Below are positions 1 to 8,257 of a stretch of DNA of 64,000 nt, one piece after another. Within the stretch, counting starts at the first letter, position 1, and every line of letters starts with the position of its first letter. The DNA comes from JAPPOI01 sp028818055 (GTDB lineage: Bacteria > Pseudomonadota > Alphaproteobacteria > Rhodobacterales > Rhodobacteraceae), in the NCBI GenBank assembly GCA_965267405.1, contig OZ253954.1, positions 186,001 to 250,000 on the forward strand, read 5' to 3'. Position numbers and translations under genes: made by a program. The notes below the pieces were generated by a model. It was not told where the DNA came from. It saw nothing but the letters and a program-made list of their open reading frames with translations, and did no database searches.

Positions 1-300
1 GTAAACCGTAACCGGCAAATCGTTCATCATACGGTGCAAGCGCCAGAACCCGGCCCGAGAGCCGTACTCATAGATCGTTTCCATGTTCCAGTGGCGCTGG
101 CCAGGCCAAGCAGCGGCACCAACGATCTCGGACAAAAATGCTTCGGACGCCTGATCTCCGTGAAGGATATTGTTTTCGCCACCCTCTTCGTAGTTCAGCA
201 CAATCTGAACGGCGATCTTTGCGCCATTGGGCCATTTGGGATCTGGCGGATTGCCACCATAACCGGACATGTCGCGGGGATAACGGAGTGCGTCAGACAT
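1..300 (-). CDS. puuE: Allantoinase PuuE (polysaccharide-deacetylase fold), N-terminal part
   Basis: The gene reads leftward and is cut by the left edge, leaving the first 100 residues. The protein begins MSDALRYPRDMSGYGG and continues with NPPDPKWPNGAKIAVQ, VLNYEEGGEN and EYGSRAGFWRLHR. I recognise these as the N terminus of the PuuE family (polysaccharide deacetylase fold), which hydrolyses allantoin to allantoate in purine degradation. Two adjacent ATGs (303 and 300) are possible. The second is preferred because the AGAGG ribosome site then has a 6-nt spacer instead of 3. Divergent hydroxyisourate hydrolase starts 70 bp away, which supports a purine role. The catalytic metal ligands lie outside the window. 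Confidence 0.9.
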   Translation of the reverse strand, partial: MSDALRYPRDMSGYGGNPPDPKWPNGAKIAVQIVLNYEEGGENNILHGDQASEAFLSEIVGAAAWPGQRHWNMETIYEYGSRAGFWRLHRMMNDLPVTVY

Positions 301-369
301 CATTCACCTCTGGCTTCATTTCTGTGATAAATGCACGAACGGCAAAGGAAAAGAGGACGGAGTCGCGAG

Positions 370-723
370 ATGGCAGGTTGGCTCAGCACCCACATATTAG
401 ACACAGCGCGCGGATGCCCGGCCGAAGGGATAAAAATCGCGCTCTATCGTGTGTCAGGCAACAGTCATCGAAAGATCGCTGAAGCCGTCACCAATGCCGA
501 CGGCCGGACTGATGCGCCGATACTTCCGGAAGACAAATTCAAAACCGGCGAGTACGAACTAATCTTCTTCGCCGGCGAATATTTGCGCTCAAATGGATTG
601 ACCGATGGTGAGCCGCTCTTTCTTGATGCGATTCCAATCCGGTTCGGGATGAACGAAGAAAGCCACTATCACGTGCCACTATTGCTATCGCCGTATGGCT
701 ATTCGACATATCGGGGTAGCTGA
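370..723 (+). CDS. uraH: 5-hydroxyisourate hydrolase (transthyretin-related protein)
   Basis: A 117-residue protein that hydrolyses 5-hydroxyisourate, the product of urate oxidation, to OHCU. It starts MAGWLSTHILDTARG, the typical N terminus with the catalytic His in STHILD. It ends in the family signature YRGS and contains the conserved E-S-H-Y-H-V-P-L-L-L-S-P-Y-G-Y-S-T-Y stretch. An in-frame ATG lies 39 bases upstream, but position 370 has a GGAG site about 8 nt before it and gives the usual family length. It is divergent from puuE, so the short gap between them probably carries both promoters. The OHCU decarboxylase that normally follows is not visible in the window. Confidence 0.93.
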   Translation: MAGWLSTHILDTARGCPAEGIKIALYRVSGNSHRKIAEAVTNADGRTDAPILPEDKFKTGEYELIFFAGEYLRSNGLTDGEPLFLDAIPIRFGMNEESHYHVPLLLSPYGYSTYRGS

Positions 724-725
724 GG

Positions 726-1415
726 CTAAGCGCCTATCTCCACCGTCAAATCAGACAAACCTGCAATTTCGACGACAACCCGGTCACCCGGAACCAATTG
801 GCTAACGCCGGCGGGTGTGCCGGTCATGATCAAGTCGCCGGGGGCGAGTTCAACTGATCGGGACAGAAAAGCGATGACGTCTGGTGTCGGCCAGATCATG
901 TCTGCAAGGTCGCCGTTTTGACGCTCTTCGCCGTTTACCGTCAACCGAAGCGTCCCGGCATTCATACCGCCAACATCGTTGGCCGGGTGAATTGGGCCGA
1001 TAACTGCGGAATTGTCGAATCCCTTAGACAAATCCCATGGCCGCGACATCGATTTGGCCACGGCCTGAACGTCACGACGGGTCAAATCGATCCCGGCGGC
1101 ATAGCCCCAGACATGGGCAAGGGCATCAGATGGATCGATATCGACTCCGCCTTTTCCCAGCGCCACGACCAGTTCACCTTCGTGATGCAAGTCGTTGGTT
1201 TCTGGAGGAAAAGGGATCACATCACCATCATGCGCAACGGCATCGGCGGGCTTCATGAAGAAGAAAGGTGGTTCGCGGTCCGGATCGTTCCCCATTTCAC
1301 GTGCGTGCGCGGCATAGTTTCGTCCGACACAGAATATCCGACGAATGGGAAACCGATCTTCGGTACCGACAACCGGGAGCGAAGGGGTTTGCGGTGGCTC
1401 GATCACAAACGACAT
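726..1415 (-). CDS. Fumarylacetoacetate hydrolase family protein (fumarylpyruvate-hydrolase-like)
   Basis: A 229-residue FAH-fold enzyme. The family cleaves C-C bonds of diketo acids or acts as hydratase/decarboxylase using a divalent metal. Likely metal ligands are E79 and E81 in HHEGELVVALG and D110 in AAGIDLTRRD; K131 in SKGFDNS is the usual active-site lysine. The short single-domain form resembles fumarylpyruvate hydrolase (NagK type) more than full-length FAH, but the substrate is not determined. It is the last gene of a leftward operon with two Gfo/Idh/MocA enzymes and an IolE-like protein, where it could cleave a ring-opened 2-oxo sugar acid (inference). Its stop lies 2 bp from the converging hydroxyisourate hydrolase stop. 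Confidence 0.85.
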   Translation of the reverse strand: MSFVIEPPQTPSLPVVGTEDRFPIRRIFCVGRNYAAHAREMGNDPDREPPFFFMKPADAVAHDGDVIPFPPETNDLHHEGELVVALGKGGVDIDPSDALAHVWGYAAGIDLTRRDVQAVAKSMSRPWDLSKGFDNSAVIGPIHPANDVGGMNAGTLRLTVNGEERQNGDLADMIWPTPDVIAFLSRSVELAPGDLIMTGTPAGVSQLVPGDRVVVEIAGLSDLTVEIGA

Positions 1416-1433
1416 AAGTTTCTGGCCTCTCTT

Positions 1434-2567
1434 TTATCGGAACATTGGTGGGCGAGCATCCACCCAAGCGCCACCATCCTTAGCCGATGCGACAGCCTGA
1501 TGGACTGCTGCCATTGAACGCAGGCCATCAGATGCTGTTGGTAATGCGCCGTGTTCTTCGCCACGAATTGCCGCGGCAAGATCGACATAGATGTTTGCGA
1601 CAGCGAGCGGGAAACCTTCGGGGTGAGCGATTGCCACGCGACTGAGGCGCTGTGCTTCGCTGGACAAACCACTCTCGCCTTTTTCCATGATCTGCGTGCG
1701 GCCACCGACCGGGGTGTAATACACTTGGTTTGGCTGTTCGGACGCCCAGCGCAATCCGCCGATTTCGCCGAAAACTTGGATATCGAACCCATGCTGCCGG
1801 CCAATTGCTACCGACGATGTCCAAAGGCGACCCACAGTTCCACCGTCCATGCGGAAGTTCACCATGGCGTCGTCTTCCAGCTCACGACTTGAGATGGTTG
1901 ACGCGAAATCCGCAGATAATTCACGCACTTCGTCGCTCGCTACGAACGATGCCATGTGGAGGGCGTGAATGCCGCAATCCGCGAACTGGCCTGAGACCCC
2001 GGCCATGGCCGGGTCGTACCGCCAACGCACTCGTGGATTGTCTGCATCTGTCGCGTCGCCGTGGTGGCCGTGGCTAAAGCTGGTGACAATCAACCGGACT
2101 TTGCCAATCTGGCCCGTGGCCACCATGTGCCGCATCTCGCGGACCATCGGATAGGCCGAATAGCAGTAATTCACCGCGCAGATCTTGCCACTTGCCTCGG
2201 CGACTTTGACGATCTCTTCGCCTTCTTCGACGGTCATGGTCATCGGCTTTTCGCAAAGCACGTTGAAACCAGCCTCGAGAAAGGACTTGGTTATTTCGAA
2301 GTGGGTCGAATTTGGCGTTGCAACCGTGACAAGATCAATACGGTCGTCGCGCCCCTTCTCACCTTCAAGCATTTCCTGCCAGTTTCCATAGGCGCGATCT
2401 GGCGCGACACCCAGGCTTTGGGCATACGCCTTGCCTTTCTCGGCATCGACATCAAGTGCGCCAGCGGCAAGAACAAAGTTGCCGTCAGCTTGCGCTCCAA
2501 GGCGATGCGCTGGCCCAATTTGGCTGCCCTCACCGCCGCCGATCATGCCCCAATTCAGCTTCGTCAT
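1434..2567 (-). CDS. Gfo/Idh/MocA family NAD(P)-dependent oxidoreductase
   Basis: A 377-residue sugar or inositol dehydrogenase-type protein. A Rossmann nucleotide site (GMIGGGEGS, residues 7-15) is followed by the family EKP signature (residues 106-108) with its catalytic lysine. A D-x3-H pair (D197, H201) in ADCGIHALH is the usual substrate-binding and catalytic set. The family oxidises or reduces a ring hydroxyl of sugars, inositols and their derivatives. It is the third gene of the leftward operon 4602 to 726, 14 bp after the TIM-barrel gene, with which such dehydrogenases often pair. The exact substrate cannot be read from the sequence. Confidence 0.88.
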   Translation of the reverse strand: MTKLNWGMIGGGEGSQIGPAHRLGAQADGNFVLAAGALDVDAEKGKAYAQSLGVAPDRAYGNWQEMLEGEKGRDDRIDLVTVATPNSTHFEITKSFLEAGFNVLCEKPMTMTVEEGEEIVKVAEASGKICAVNYCYSAYPMVREMRHMVATGQIGKVRLIVTSFSHGHHGDATDADNPRVRWRYDPAMAGVSGQFADCGIHALHMASFVASDEVRELSADFASTISSRELEDDAMVNFRMDGGTVGRLWTSSVAIGRQHGFDIQVFGEIGGLRWASEQPNQVYYTPVGGRTQIMEKGESGLSSEAQRLSRVAIAHPEGFPLAVANIYVDLAAAIRGEEHGALPTASDGLRSMAAVHQAVASAKDGGAWVDARPPMFR

Positions 2568-2581
2568 TTTTTGTACTCGCC

Positions 2582-3472
2582 TTAGAAACCGATGCTTTCC
2601 AGATACGTGCGATTTGCACGCGCGTCGTCAATTGGATTGATGTCCATCGTTGGATCGCAATCCTGTTCTACGGTGCACCACCCCTCAAATCCGTTATCCA
2701 GAAGGATTTGCCGCACGCGTGGAAAGTCGACGTCGCCCTGTCCAAGATTGCAGAATATGCCCTGGCCGCATGCATCGTAGAACCCGGTGCGTTTTTCGAT
2801 GACGTCTGCCTTAACAACTGGGTCGATGTCCTTGAAATGCATATAGCTTATGCGATCGATGTGCCGCTCCATGAACGCAACAGGATCAAAGCCGGCATAG
2901 GAATGGTGGCCGGTGTCAAAGCAGATCTTCAAGACGCTTTCGTCAACCTCGTTCAGCAGCCGCTCCAACTCCGGCTCGAAGTCCATGAAGCCAGCAGCAT
3001 GTGCGTGAATACCGACGGTAAGCCCATATTCCTCGGCGCCCATCTTTGCGATGGTCGCAATTCTATCGCGATAGGCCTCCCACTCGGCTTGATCCATTTG
3101 CTCAGCTTCACTGGCGCGACCAGCGGTTGGAGCCCGCCGCGGCGAAATACTGTCAATCAAAACCAGATGCTCTGCGCCGTGCGCGACCAGGGCCTTACAA
3201 GTGCGGACCGAACCGTCCATGACGTCGTCCCAAGCTTGAGGGTCATGAAACGGGCGAAAAACAACACCGCCGATAAGCGTCAGATCGTGCTGAGCCAATC
3301 CATCAGCCAAAACAGCCGGGTCTTCGGGCATAAAGCCGACGGGTCCCAATTCAATACCCTTGTAACCAGCGTCAGCACAGTCCTTTAAAACACTCTGCCA
3401 AGTTGGATTACGGGGATCGTCTGCGAACTCAACGCCCCAAGAACAGGGCGCATTGCCAATGCGTATCGACAT
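2582..3472 (-). CDS. Sugar phosphate isomerase/epimerase family protein (IolE-like TIM barrel)
   Basis: A 296-residue AP-endonuclease-2-type TIM barrel. The N terminus RIGNAPCSWGVEF is typical of IolE/IolI (inosose dehydratase and inosose isomerase). Metal-ligand segments are visible: GIHAHAAGF, CFDTGHHSYAG, HFKDID and VEQDCDP. In inositol or 3-keto-sugar catabolism such enzymes dehydrate or epimerise the ketone made by a Gfo/Idh/MocA dehydrogenase. It sits between two such dehydrogenases, 13-14 bp from each, and IolB is encoded divergently. A role in scyllo- or myo-inositol breakdown fits, but a 3-keto-glycoside pathway is equally possible because iolC, iolD and iolG are not visible here. 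Confidence 0.86.
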   Translation of the reverse strand: MSIRIGNAPCSWGVEFADDPRNPTWQSVLKDCADAGYKGIELGPVGFMPEDPAVLADGLAQHDLTLIGGVVFRPFHDPQAWDDVMDGSVRTCKALVAHGAEHLVLIDSISPRRAPTAGRASEAEQMDQAEWEAYRDRIATIAKMGAEEYGLTVGIHAHAAGFMDFEPELERLLNEVDESVLKICFDTGHHSYAGFDPVAFMERHIDRISYMHFKDIDPVVKADVIEKRTGFYDACGQGIFCNLGQGDVDFPRVRQILLDNGFEGWCTVEQDCDPTMDINPIDDARANRTYLESIGF

Positions 3473-3486
3473 TTTTGGTGACCCTT

Positions 3487-4602
3487 TCAGGTTGAATGAT
3501 CTGAAACTTTGACCCAGGCGCGCGCCGCATCCGACGCGCGAATTGCCGTGATGACTTCTTGCACAGCCAATCCTTCTGCGAAAGTGGGCCAGACCGGATT
3601 TCCGGTCTCAATTGCCTGCAAAAAGTCTTTCGCTTCGATGATGATTTGATCCTGGTAACCAGTGCCATGCCCTGCACCCAGACAGAACGGTTTGAAGTCC
3701 GGGTGATAGGGGCCAGTAAGTATTTGCTTGAAGCCCCGCTGAGAAGGCTCGTCAGCCGCATCATAGAACCAGAGCGCATTCTGATCTTCCTGATCGAAGC
3801 GGAGCGCGCCCTTGGTGCCGCAAATCTCATAGGCGTATCCCATCTTGCGGCCTGTTGCGACGCGACTGGACGTGATGTGCCCCATGCACCCGTTTTCGAA
3901 CCGCACCATCATCTGCAGATGATCATCATTCGTAACCGGTGTTCCATTGATCTCGGGATGAACGGTTTCCATCATGGCGCTCAGCTCGGCAATCGGCCCC
4001 ATCAAACCATGCGCGCAATTGATGGCATGGGGCATCATGTCGCCCAGACAGCCGTTTGCATCACCTGAGCAGCGCCAGGCTGCCTCAACCTCACCGGCCG
4101 GATCACCGTGAAAGTCCTCAGTTAGCTCGCACCTGAACCAAGTGATCCGTCCAAGGCGTCCGTCGGCGATGAGCTGACGCGCGAATTGGGTCGCCGGTGT
4201 GCGGATATAATTATAGGCCACCATGTTCGCGACACCCGCCGCTTCTGCAGCATCGACCATCTCTCGTGATTGAGCTGCAGTCAGACCCATCGGCTTTTCA
4301 CACATGACAGGCTTGCCTAACGCTAAAGCCGCCTTCGCAATTTCAAGATGCGTGTCTTGCGGGGATGCTATTACCACCGCCTCAACCGCATCGTCCGCGA
4401 CCAGTTCTTGCCAGTTGCGCGCAGCACGTTGAAATCCATAAGCTTTTGCATAGCGTTCGCTACTTTCCGGCGATGCGCCGCAAATCATCTCCAGCCGCGG
4501 CTTGAGGTTGGTTTCAAAAACCGTTCCAACGCTGGCAAATGCAGCGGAATGGGCCTTGCCCATGTAACCACCGCCAACGATACCGATACCGATCTCTGCC
4601 AT
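3487..4602 (-). CDS. Gfo/Idh/MocA family oxidoreductase, first gene of leftward sugar operon
   Basis: A 371-residue dehydrogenase with Rossmann motif GIGIVGGGYMG and the EKP signature (residues 102-104). The C-terminal family segment GCLGDMMPHAINCAHG carries the D and H active-site residues. A TTG codon five codons upstream is open, but the ATG at 4602 is preceded by GGAGG with an 8-nt spacer, so MAEIGIGIVGGG is taken as the start. It is the promoter-proximal gene of a four-gene leftward operon, immediately next to the perfect LacI-type palindrome at 4634-4653. It probably catalyses the first oxidation of the inducing sugar or inositol; the substrate is unknown. Confidence 0.88.
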   Translation of the reverse strand: MAEIGIGIVGGGYMGKAHSAAFASVGTVFETNLKPRLEMICGASPESSERYAKAYGFQRAARNWQELVADDAVEAVVIASPQDTHLEIAKAALALGKPVMCEKPMGLTAAQSREMVDAAEAAGVANMVAYNYIRTPATQFARQLIADGRLGRITWFRCELTEDFHGDPAGEVEAAWRCSGDANGCLGDMMPHAINCAHGLMGPIAELSAMMETVHPEINGTPVTNDDHLQMMVRFENGCMGHITSSRVATGRKMGYAYEICGTKGALRFDQEDQNALWFYDAADEPSQRGFKQILTGPYHPDFKPFCLGAGHGTGYQDQIIIEAKDFLQAIETGNPVWPTFAEGLAVQEVITAIRASDAARAWVKVSDHST

Positions 4603-4633
4603 GAGCGCATCCTCCAATTTGGTTGCAGTTTAG

Positions 4634-4653
4634 TTTTGCAACCGGTTGCAAAA
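4634..4653. promoter_or_regulatory. LacI-family operator, perfect 20-bp palindrome
   Basis: TTTTGCAACCGGTTGCAAAA is its own reverse complement over all 20 bases. It has the central CG and the TTGCAA/TTGCAA-type arms typical of LacI/GalR operators. It lies in the 124-bp divergent region, 32 bp from the leftward dehydrogenase start and 74 bp from iolB, so one repressor could control both arms. No LacI-family gene is present in the window. Confidence 0.8.
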
Positions 4654-4726
4654 GTCAGTAGCTTGCAGGCGCAAACGACGCAATATCCAATCGACTGCCC
4701 CGTCCCAAAACAGAAGGACATTTCAG

Positions 4727-5566
4727 ATGCATATCGCCCCATACGACAACAAGAACGCGCCCATTGTCGACGTTGATCATGCTTTGGTGCCCCTGAACTA
4801 CTTCAACATCGTCAAGCTGAAAGCAGGTGAGACGTTCGATTACAAAGTCGACGGGTATGAGACCTGCGTCGTTCCCGCGACAGGCACAGTGACCGTTGAA
4901 ACCATGGGCGAAACATTTGCTGATATCGGCAATCGTGGCGAAGACGTCTGGGACGGCGAGCCCGAAGGCGTTTACGTGCCAAGTGGTGCCGGGTGCCGGA
5001 TCACTGCGCGAACGGATACAGAAACCTTCGTTGCGGGCGCAAAATTTGAGGAAACGTTGAAACCCTTCGCCGTTCGCGAGGCTGAAATCGACTTGGTGCA
5101 GTACGGATCGGACGACACGAAAACTCATCGCAAGATCAAGCATATTCTTGGTGCCAATTATCATGACCGCGTGGGCAAGCTTTTGGTGAGCGAGTTGTTC
5201 ACAGTTGGTGCCGGCGGATGGTCTGGGTTTCCAAGCCACAAACACGACACCGACAGGCTTCCAGAAGAATCCCGCCACGACGAAACGTATAACTTCCGGT
5301 TTAAGCCGAATTACGGCTCTGGCCTCCAGATGCTTCAACGCGTCGATAACGAGCCAGGGGATGCCTATCACATCGTCGATGGCTCAACGATTGTCATCGA
5401 CAAAGGGTATCACCCCTGCTGCGTATTGCCGGGATACGAAATGTATTACTTCACCATTCTGGGTGGTCTGAGCCAGCGCAGCTTGAAGCAATACTTCCAA
5501 CCGACACATGCCGAACAGTTGCATACAATTCCTGGCATTATGGATATGGTCGCCAAATTCAAATGA
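4727..5566 (+). CDS. iolB: 5-deoxy-glucuronate isomerase IolB
   Basis: A 279-residue bicupin of the KduI/IolB family. In myo-inositol catabolism IolB isomerises 5-deoxy-D-glucuronate to 5-dehydro-2-deoxy-D-gluconate. Family features are the metal-binding segment FPSHKHD with RHDETYNF downstream, and a C-terminal half with GYHPCCVLPGYEMYYF. ATG 4727 is chosen over an upstream in-frame ATG at 4646 because AAGGA lies about 8 nt before it and the upstream start falls inside the LacI-type operator. It starts the rightward arm of the divergent locus and is followed 18 bp later by an Ldh-family dehydrogenase. Absence of iolC, iolD and iolG leaves open a dedicated side pathway. Confidence 0.9.
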   Translation: MHIAPYDNKNAPIVDVDHALVPLNYFNIVKLKAGETFDYKVDGYETCVVPATGTVTVETMGETFADIGNRGEDVWDGEPEGVYVPSGAGCRITARTDTETFVAGAKFEETLKPFAVREAEIDLVQYGSDDTKTHRKIKHILGANYHDRVGKLLVSELFTVGAGGWSGFPSHKHDTDRLPEESRHDETYNFRFKPNYGSGLQMLQRVDNEPGDAYHIVDGSTIVIDKGYHPCCVLPGYEMYYFTILGGLSQRSLKQYFQPTHAEQLHTIPGIMDMVAKFK

Positions 5567-5584
5567 TCGAACGAGGTTGACGGT

Positions 5585-6559
5585 ATGAAGAAGTCGCTGG
5601 ACGAGATTGAGAGCACCTCACATGCCGCCCTTGCTGCACACGGTGCCGCCGACTGGCAGTCTCGTGAAGTCGCGCGCGCAATCAGGCGCGCCGAGGAAAC
5701 CGGGAACATCATCTGTGGCCTTTATTATCTGGAAAGCTACTGTCAGCAGCTCGTTTCAGGTCGCGTTTCAGGTACTGTGGAGCCAGAGGTATCTCGGTCG
5801 CGCTCGGGCGTCGTCGAGGTGGACGCCGGCCAAGGCTTCGCACAACCCGCCTTCTCCAAGGGAATGCCGATTGCGGTTTCTGCTGCACGCGAAAACGGCA
5901 TTGCACTTTTGAAAGTGAGTCATGCGCACACCTGTACGTCGCTGGGGTATTTCACCGAGCAGATTGCAGCGAACGGCTTGATCGGAATTGGATTTACAAA
6001 CGCCTCTGCCATCGTATCAGGTCCTGGCGGCAAGACACCGGTTCTGGGCACAAATCCCATCGCGATAACAGTTCCGGGAGACAACGCTCCGTTGATGCAT
6101 GCCGACTTCTCGACTGCTGCGGTCGCTTTGGGAAAAATCACGATGGCGAAGGCAGCGGGCGAAACCATTCCGCTTGGCTGGGCTGTTGATGAAGACGGCA
6201 ATCCAACAACCGATCCCTCGGCAGCTTTGGGCGGGTCATTGGTTGGTGCAGCCGGTTATAAAGGGTGGGCTTTGGGTCTTCTTGTTGAGTTTCTTGCGGC
6301 TGGTCTTGGCGGAACGCGTCTGTCGCTTGAAACCAAAGCCATCAAGTTGCCTGAGGGTCCCTCGCACGACCTTACACAGACCTATATCCTGATTGATCCA
6401 GACACCGACCAATCCGGACTTCAGAACGTCAGTGACCGCCTTGCCGAGGCTTTGGCATCCGATCCCGAAGTGAGAATTCCCGGGGCTCGTCGAAGGACTT
6501 CGCAGGAACCGGAAATCAACGATGCACTCTGGGAAAAGGTCACTGCATTGGCGGGCTGA
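5585..6559 (+). CDS. Ldh family (malate/L-lactate dehydrogenase type) oxidoreductase
   Basis: A 324-residue NAD(P)-dependent dehydrogenase of the Ldh_2 fold, a family distinct from classical LDH/MDH. It includes malate, sulfolactate, ureidoglycolate and delta1-piperideine-2-carboxylate reductases. Visible family segments are KVSHAHTCTSLGYF (H113/H115 in the active-site region), GLIGIGFTNAS, LGTNPIAI and GYKGWALGLLVE. It is 18 bp downstream of iolB and probably co-transcribed, so it may reduce or oxidise a 2-hydroxy or 2-oxo acid intermediate of the same pathway. Ureidoglycolate is another conceivable substrate given purine genes at the window end, but the operon argues against it. Confidence 0.85.
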   Translation: MKKSLDEIESTSHAALAAHGAADWQSREVARAIRRAEETGNIICGLYYLESYCQQLVSGRVSGTVEPEVSRSRSGVVEVDAGQGFAQPAFSKGMPIAVSAARENGIALLKVSHAHTCTSLGYFTEQIAANGLIGIGFTNASAIVSGPGGKTPVLGTNPIAITVPGDNAPLMHADFSTAAVALGKITMAKAAGETIPLGWAVDEDGNPTTDPSAALGGSLVGAAGYKGWALGLLVEFLAAGLGGTRLSLETKAIKLPEGPSHDLTQTYILIDPDTDQSGLQNVSDRLAEALASDPEVRIPGARRRTSQEPEINDALWEKVTALAG

Positions 6560-6697
6560 CTCCGCCTTGAAGGCATGAGGTTTCGTTCAGAATTAGCGAA
6601 ATAGACCAAAATGTCTTAATCGAATAAAAAGATGTCTCTTTCTGGTATGTTTTTCAGACGAAAAACCTAGCAATGTCGCGCAAACGTCTACGATGGT

Positions 6698-7957
6698 ATG
6701 CAGAACATGCGCTACTCCGCCTTCAACATCTTCAAACAAGGACTGACCGGCAATAAGGGCTGGAAACCAGTCTGGCGCGAACCCGAGCCGAAAACAGAAT
6801 ACGATGTGATTATCGTCGGTGGTGGCGGGCACGGATTGTCCACCGCCTATTATCTGTCCAAGGTCTATGGCGTTCGAAACGTCGCCGTACTGGAAAAGGG
6901 GTGGCTTGGCTCCGGGAACATCGGCCGGAACACGACGATCATCCGTTCGAACTACCTTCTTGAGGGCAACCAGCCATTTTACGAGATGTCGCTGAAGCTT
7001 TGGGAAGGGCTGGAGCAGGATTTCAATTACAACGCGATGGTCAGCCAGCGCGGCATTTTGAACCTGATCCACAGCGATCCGCAGCGTGACGCATTTGTAC
7101 GGCGCGGAAATGCCATGCGCCTATCTGGAGCGGACGCTGAAATCCTCGACCGGGATGGCATCATGAAAATGTGCCCGTTCCTCGATTTCGATAACGCACG
7201 CTTCCCGATCCAAGGAGCGATTTGGCAACCGCGCGGCGGAACTGTGCGCCACGACGCCGTAGCTTGGGGATATGCCCGAGGCGCAGACGCAGAAGGCGTC
7301 GACATCATTCAAAACTGCGAAGTGACCGGCTTCGACATCGAAAACGGGGTTTGCAAAGGCGTGCAAACCTCAAAAGGCGCAATCAAAGCAAAGAAAATCG
7401 CGGTTTGCGTTGCAGGGTCATCTGGTCGTGTGATGGCGCAGGCCGGAATGCGTCTTCCAATCGAAAGCCACGTCTTGCAGGCCTTCGTCTCCGAAGGTCT
7501 GAAGCCCGTCATTCCCGGCGTCATCACATTCGGCGCGGGACACTTCTATGTCAGCCAGTCGGACAAAGGTGGGCTTGTCTTTGGTGGCGACATCGACGGC
7601 TACAATACATACGCCCAGCGCGGGAACCTTCCCGTGGTCGAGGACGTCTGTGAAGGCGGCATGGCCATCATGCCAATGATTGGCCGCGCCCGCCTTCTTC
7701 GGATGTGGGGTGGCATCATGGACATGTCGATGGACGGATCGCCCTTTATCGACAAAACCCATATCGACGGGCTCTATTTCAATGGTGGCTGGTGCTACGG
7801 CGGCTTCAAAGCGACGCCAGCCAGCGGCTATTGCTATGCCCACTTGCTGGCCAAGGATGAGCCTCATCCTGTGGCGACGGCCTATCGTTTGGACCGGTTC
7901 AAACTAGGCAAACCCATCGACGAAAAGGGCCAAGGCGCCCAACCGAACCTGCACTGA
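6698..7957 (+). CDS. soxB: Heterotetrameric sarcosine oxidase beta subunit (or N-methylglutamate dehydrogenase subunit MgdA)
   Basis: A 419-residue FAD/DAO-fold subunit. It shows the dinucleotide motif DVIIVGGGGHGLSTAYYL (residues 36-53) and the SoxB hallmark GWLGSGNIGRNTTIIRSNYLL. H185 in GGTVRHDAVAW fits the position of the His that covalently holds FMN in characterised SoxB (inference). The enzyme oxidatively demethylates a secondary N-methyl amino acid, passing formaldehyde to THF on the alpha subunit. N-methylglutamate dehydrogenase belongs to the same family, and gmaS/mgsABC nearby make N-methylglutamate, so the substrate could be either. A second ATG (6707, MRYSAFN) is possible; neither has a strong ribosome site. 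The 138-bp upstream gap shows no clear operator. Confidence 0.9.
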   Translation: MQNMRYSAFNIFKQGLTGNKGWKPVWREPEPKTEYDVIIVGGGGHGLSTAYYLSKVYGVRNVAVLEKGWLGSGNIGRNTTIIRSNYLLEGNQPFYEMSLKLWEGLEQDFNYNAMVSQRGILNLIHSDPQRDAFVRRGNAMRLSGADAEILDRDGIMKMCPFLDFDNARFPIQGAIWQPRGGTVRHDAVAWGYARGADAEGVDIIQNCEVTGFDIENGVCKGVQTSKGAIKAKKIAVCVAGSSGRVMAQAGMRLPIESHVLQAFVSEGLKPVIPGVITFGAGHFYVSQSDKGGLVFGGDIDGYNTYAQRGNLPVVEDVCEGGMAIMPMIGRARLLRMWGGIMDMSMDGSPFIDKTHIDGLYFNGGWCYGGFKATPASGYCYAHLLAKDEPHPVATAYRLDRFKLGKPIDEKGQGAQPNLH

Positions 7958-7969
7958 GGAGAGCGAGAT

Positions 7970-8257
7970 ATGATCATCAACCACCCTCTCCTTGGACCTC
8001 GCGACTCTGCGGAGTTCGTCTATAAGGGCGACGCCAGCCTGATCGACCGGCCAGATGGTATGGCCGAAGGCATTGAGACCGCTTTCTATGAGTATGCCTA
8101 TCTGCGGGACAATCCCGCCGGAGAGCATCGTGAGCTTTGGTATCACGAGCAAGGCGACCGCTCGTGGCTCGTCGTGACACGCAACACAATAACGCATGAG
8201 ATTACCAACGTGGAACTTGCCCGCGACGTGGCTCGCAGTTCGGGGAGATCGCGATGA
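7970..8257 (+). CDS. soxD: Sarcosine oxidase delta subunit, lacking the zinc cysteines
   Basis: A 95-residue subunit that packs against SoxB/SoxA in the heterotetramer. The family order EF-Y-G, DNPAGEHRELWYHEQGDRSW is clear. Characterised SoxD starts with a CPxC zinc motif and has a fourth ligand Cys in G-C-x-R/G-W. Here the first is NHPLLG and the second GDRSW, and the protein contains no cysteine at all. H59 is retained. It therefore cannot form the usual zinc site, which may mark a sub-clade with other substrate use. A GAGGAGAG ribosome site precedes the start. The stop overlaps soxA by 4 bases, indicating translational coupling. Confidence 0.9.
   Translation: MIINHPLLGPRDSAEFVYKGDASLIDRPDGMAEGIETAFYEYAYLRDNPAGEHRELWYHEQGDRSWLVVTRNTITHEITNVELARDVARSSGRSR

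Noticed and set aside
2456..3388. 310-codon open frame antisense to the IolE-like gene
   Set aside because: No recognisable motif and complete overlap with a well-supported TIM-barrel gene.
6560..6697. Glycine or THF riboswitch upstream of soxB
   Set aside because: The 138-bp gap is AT-rich and shows no conserved riboswitch core or paired helices that I can recognise.
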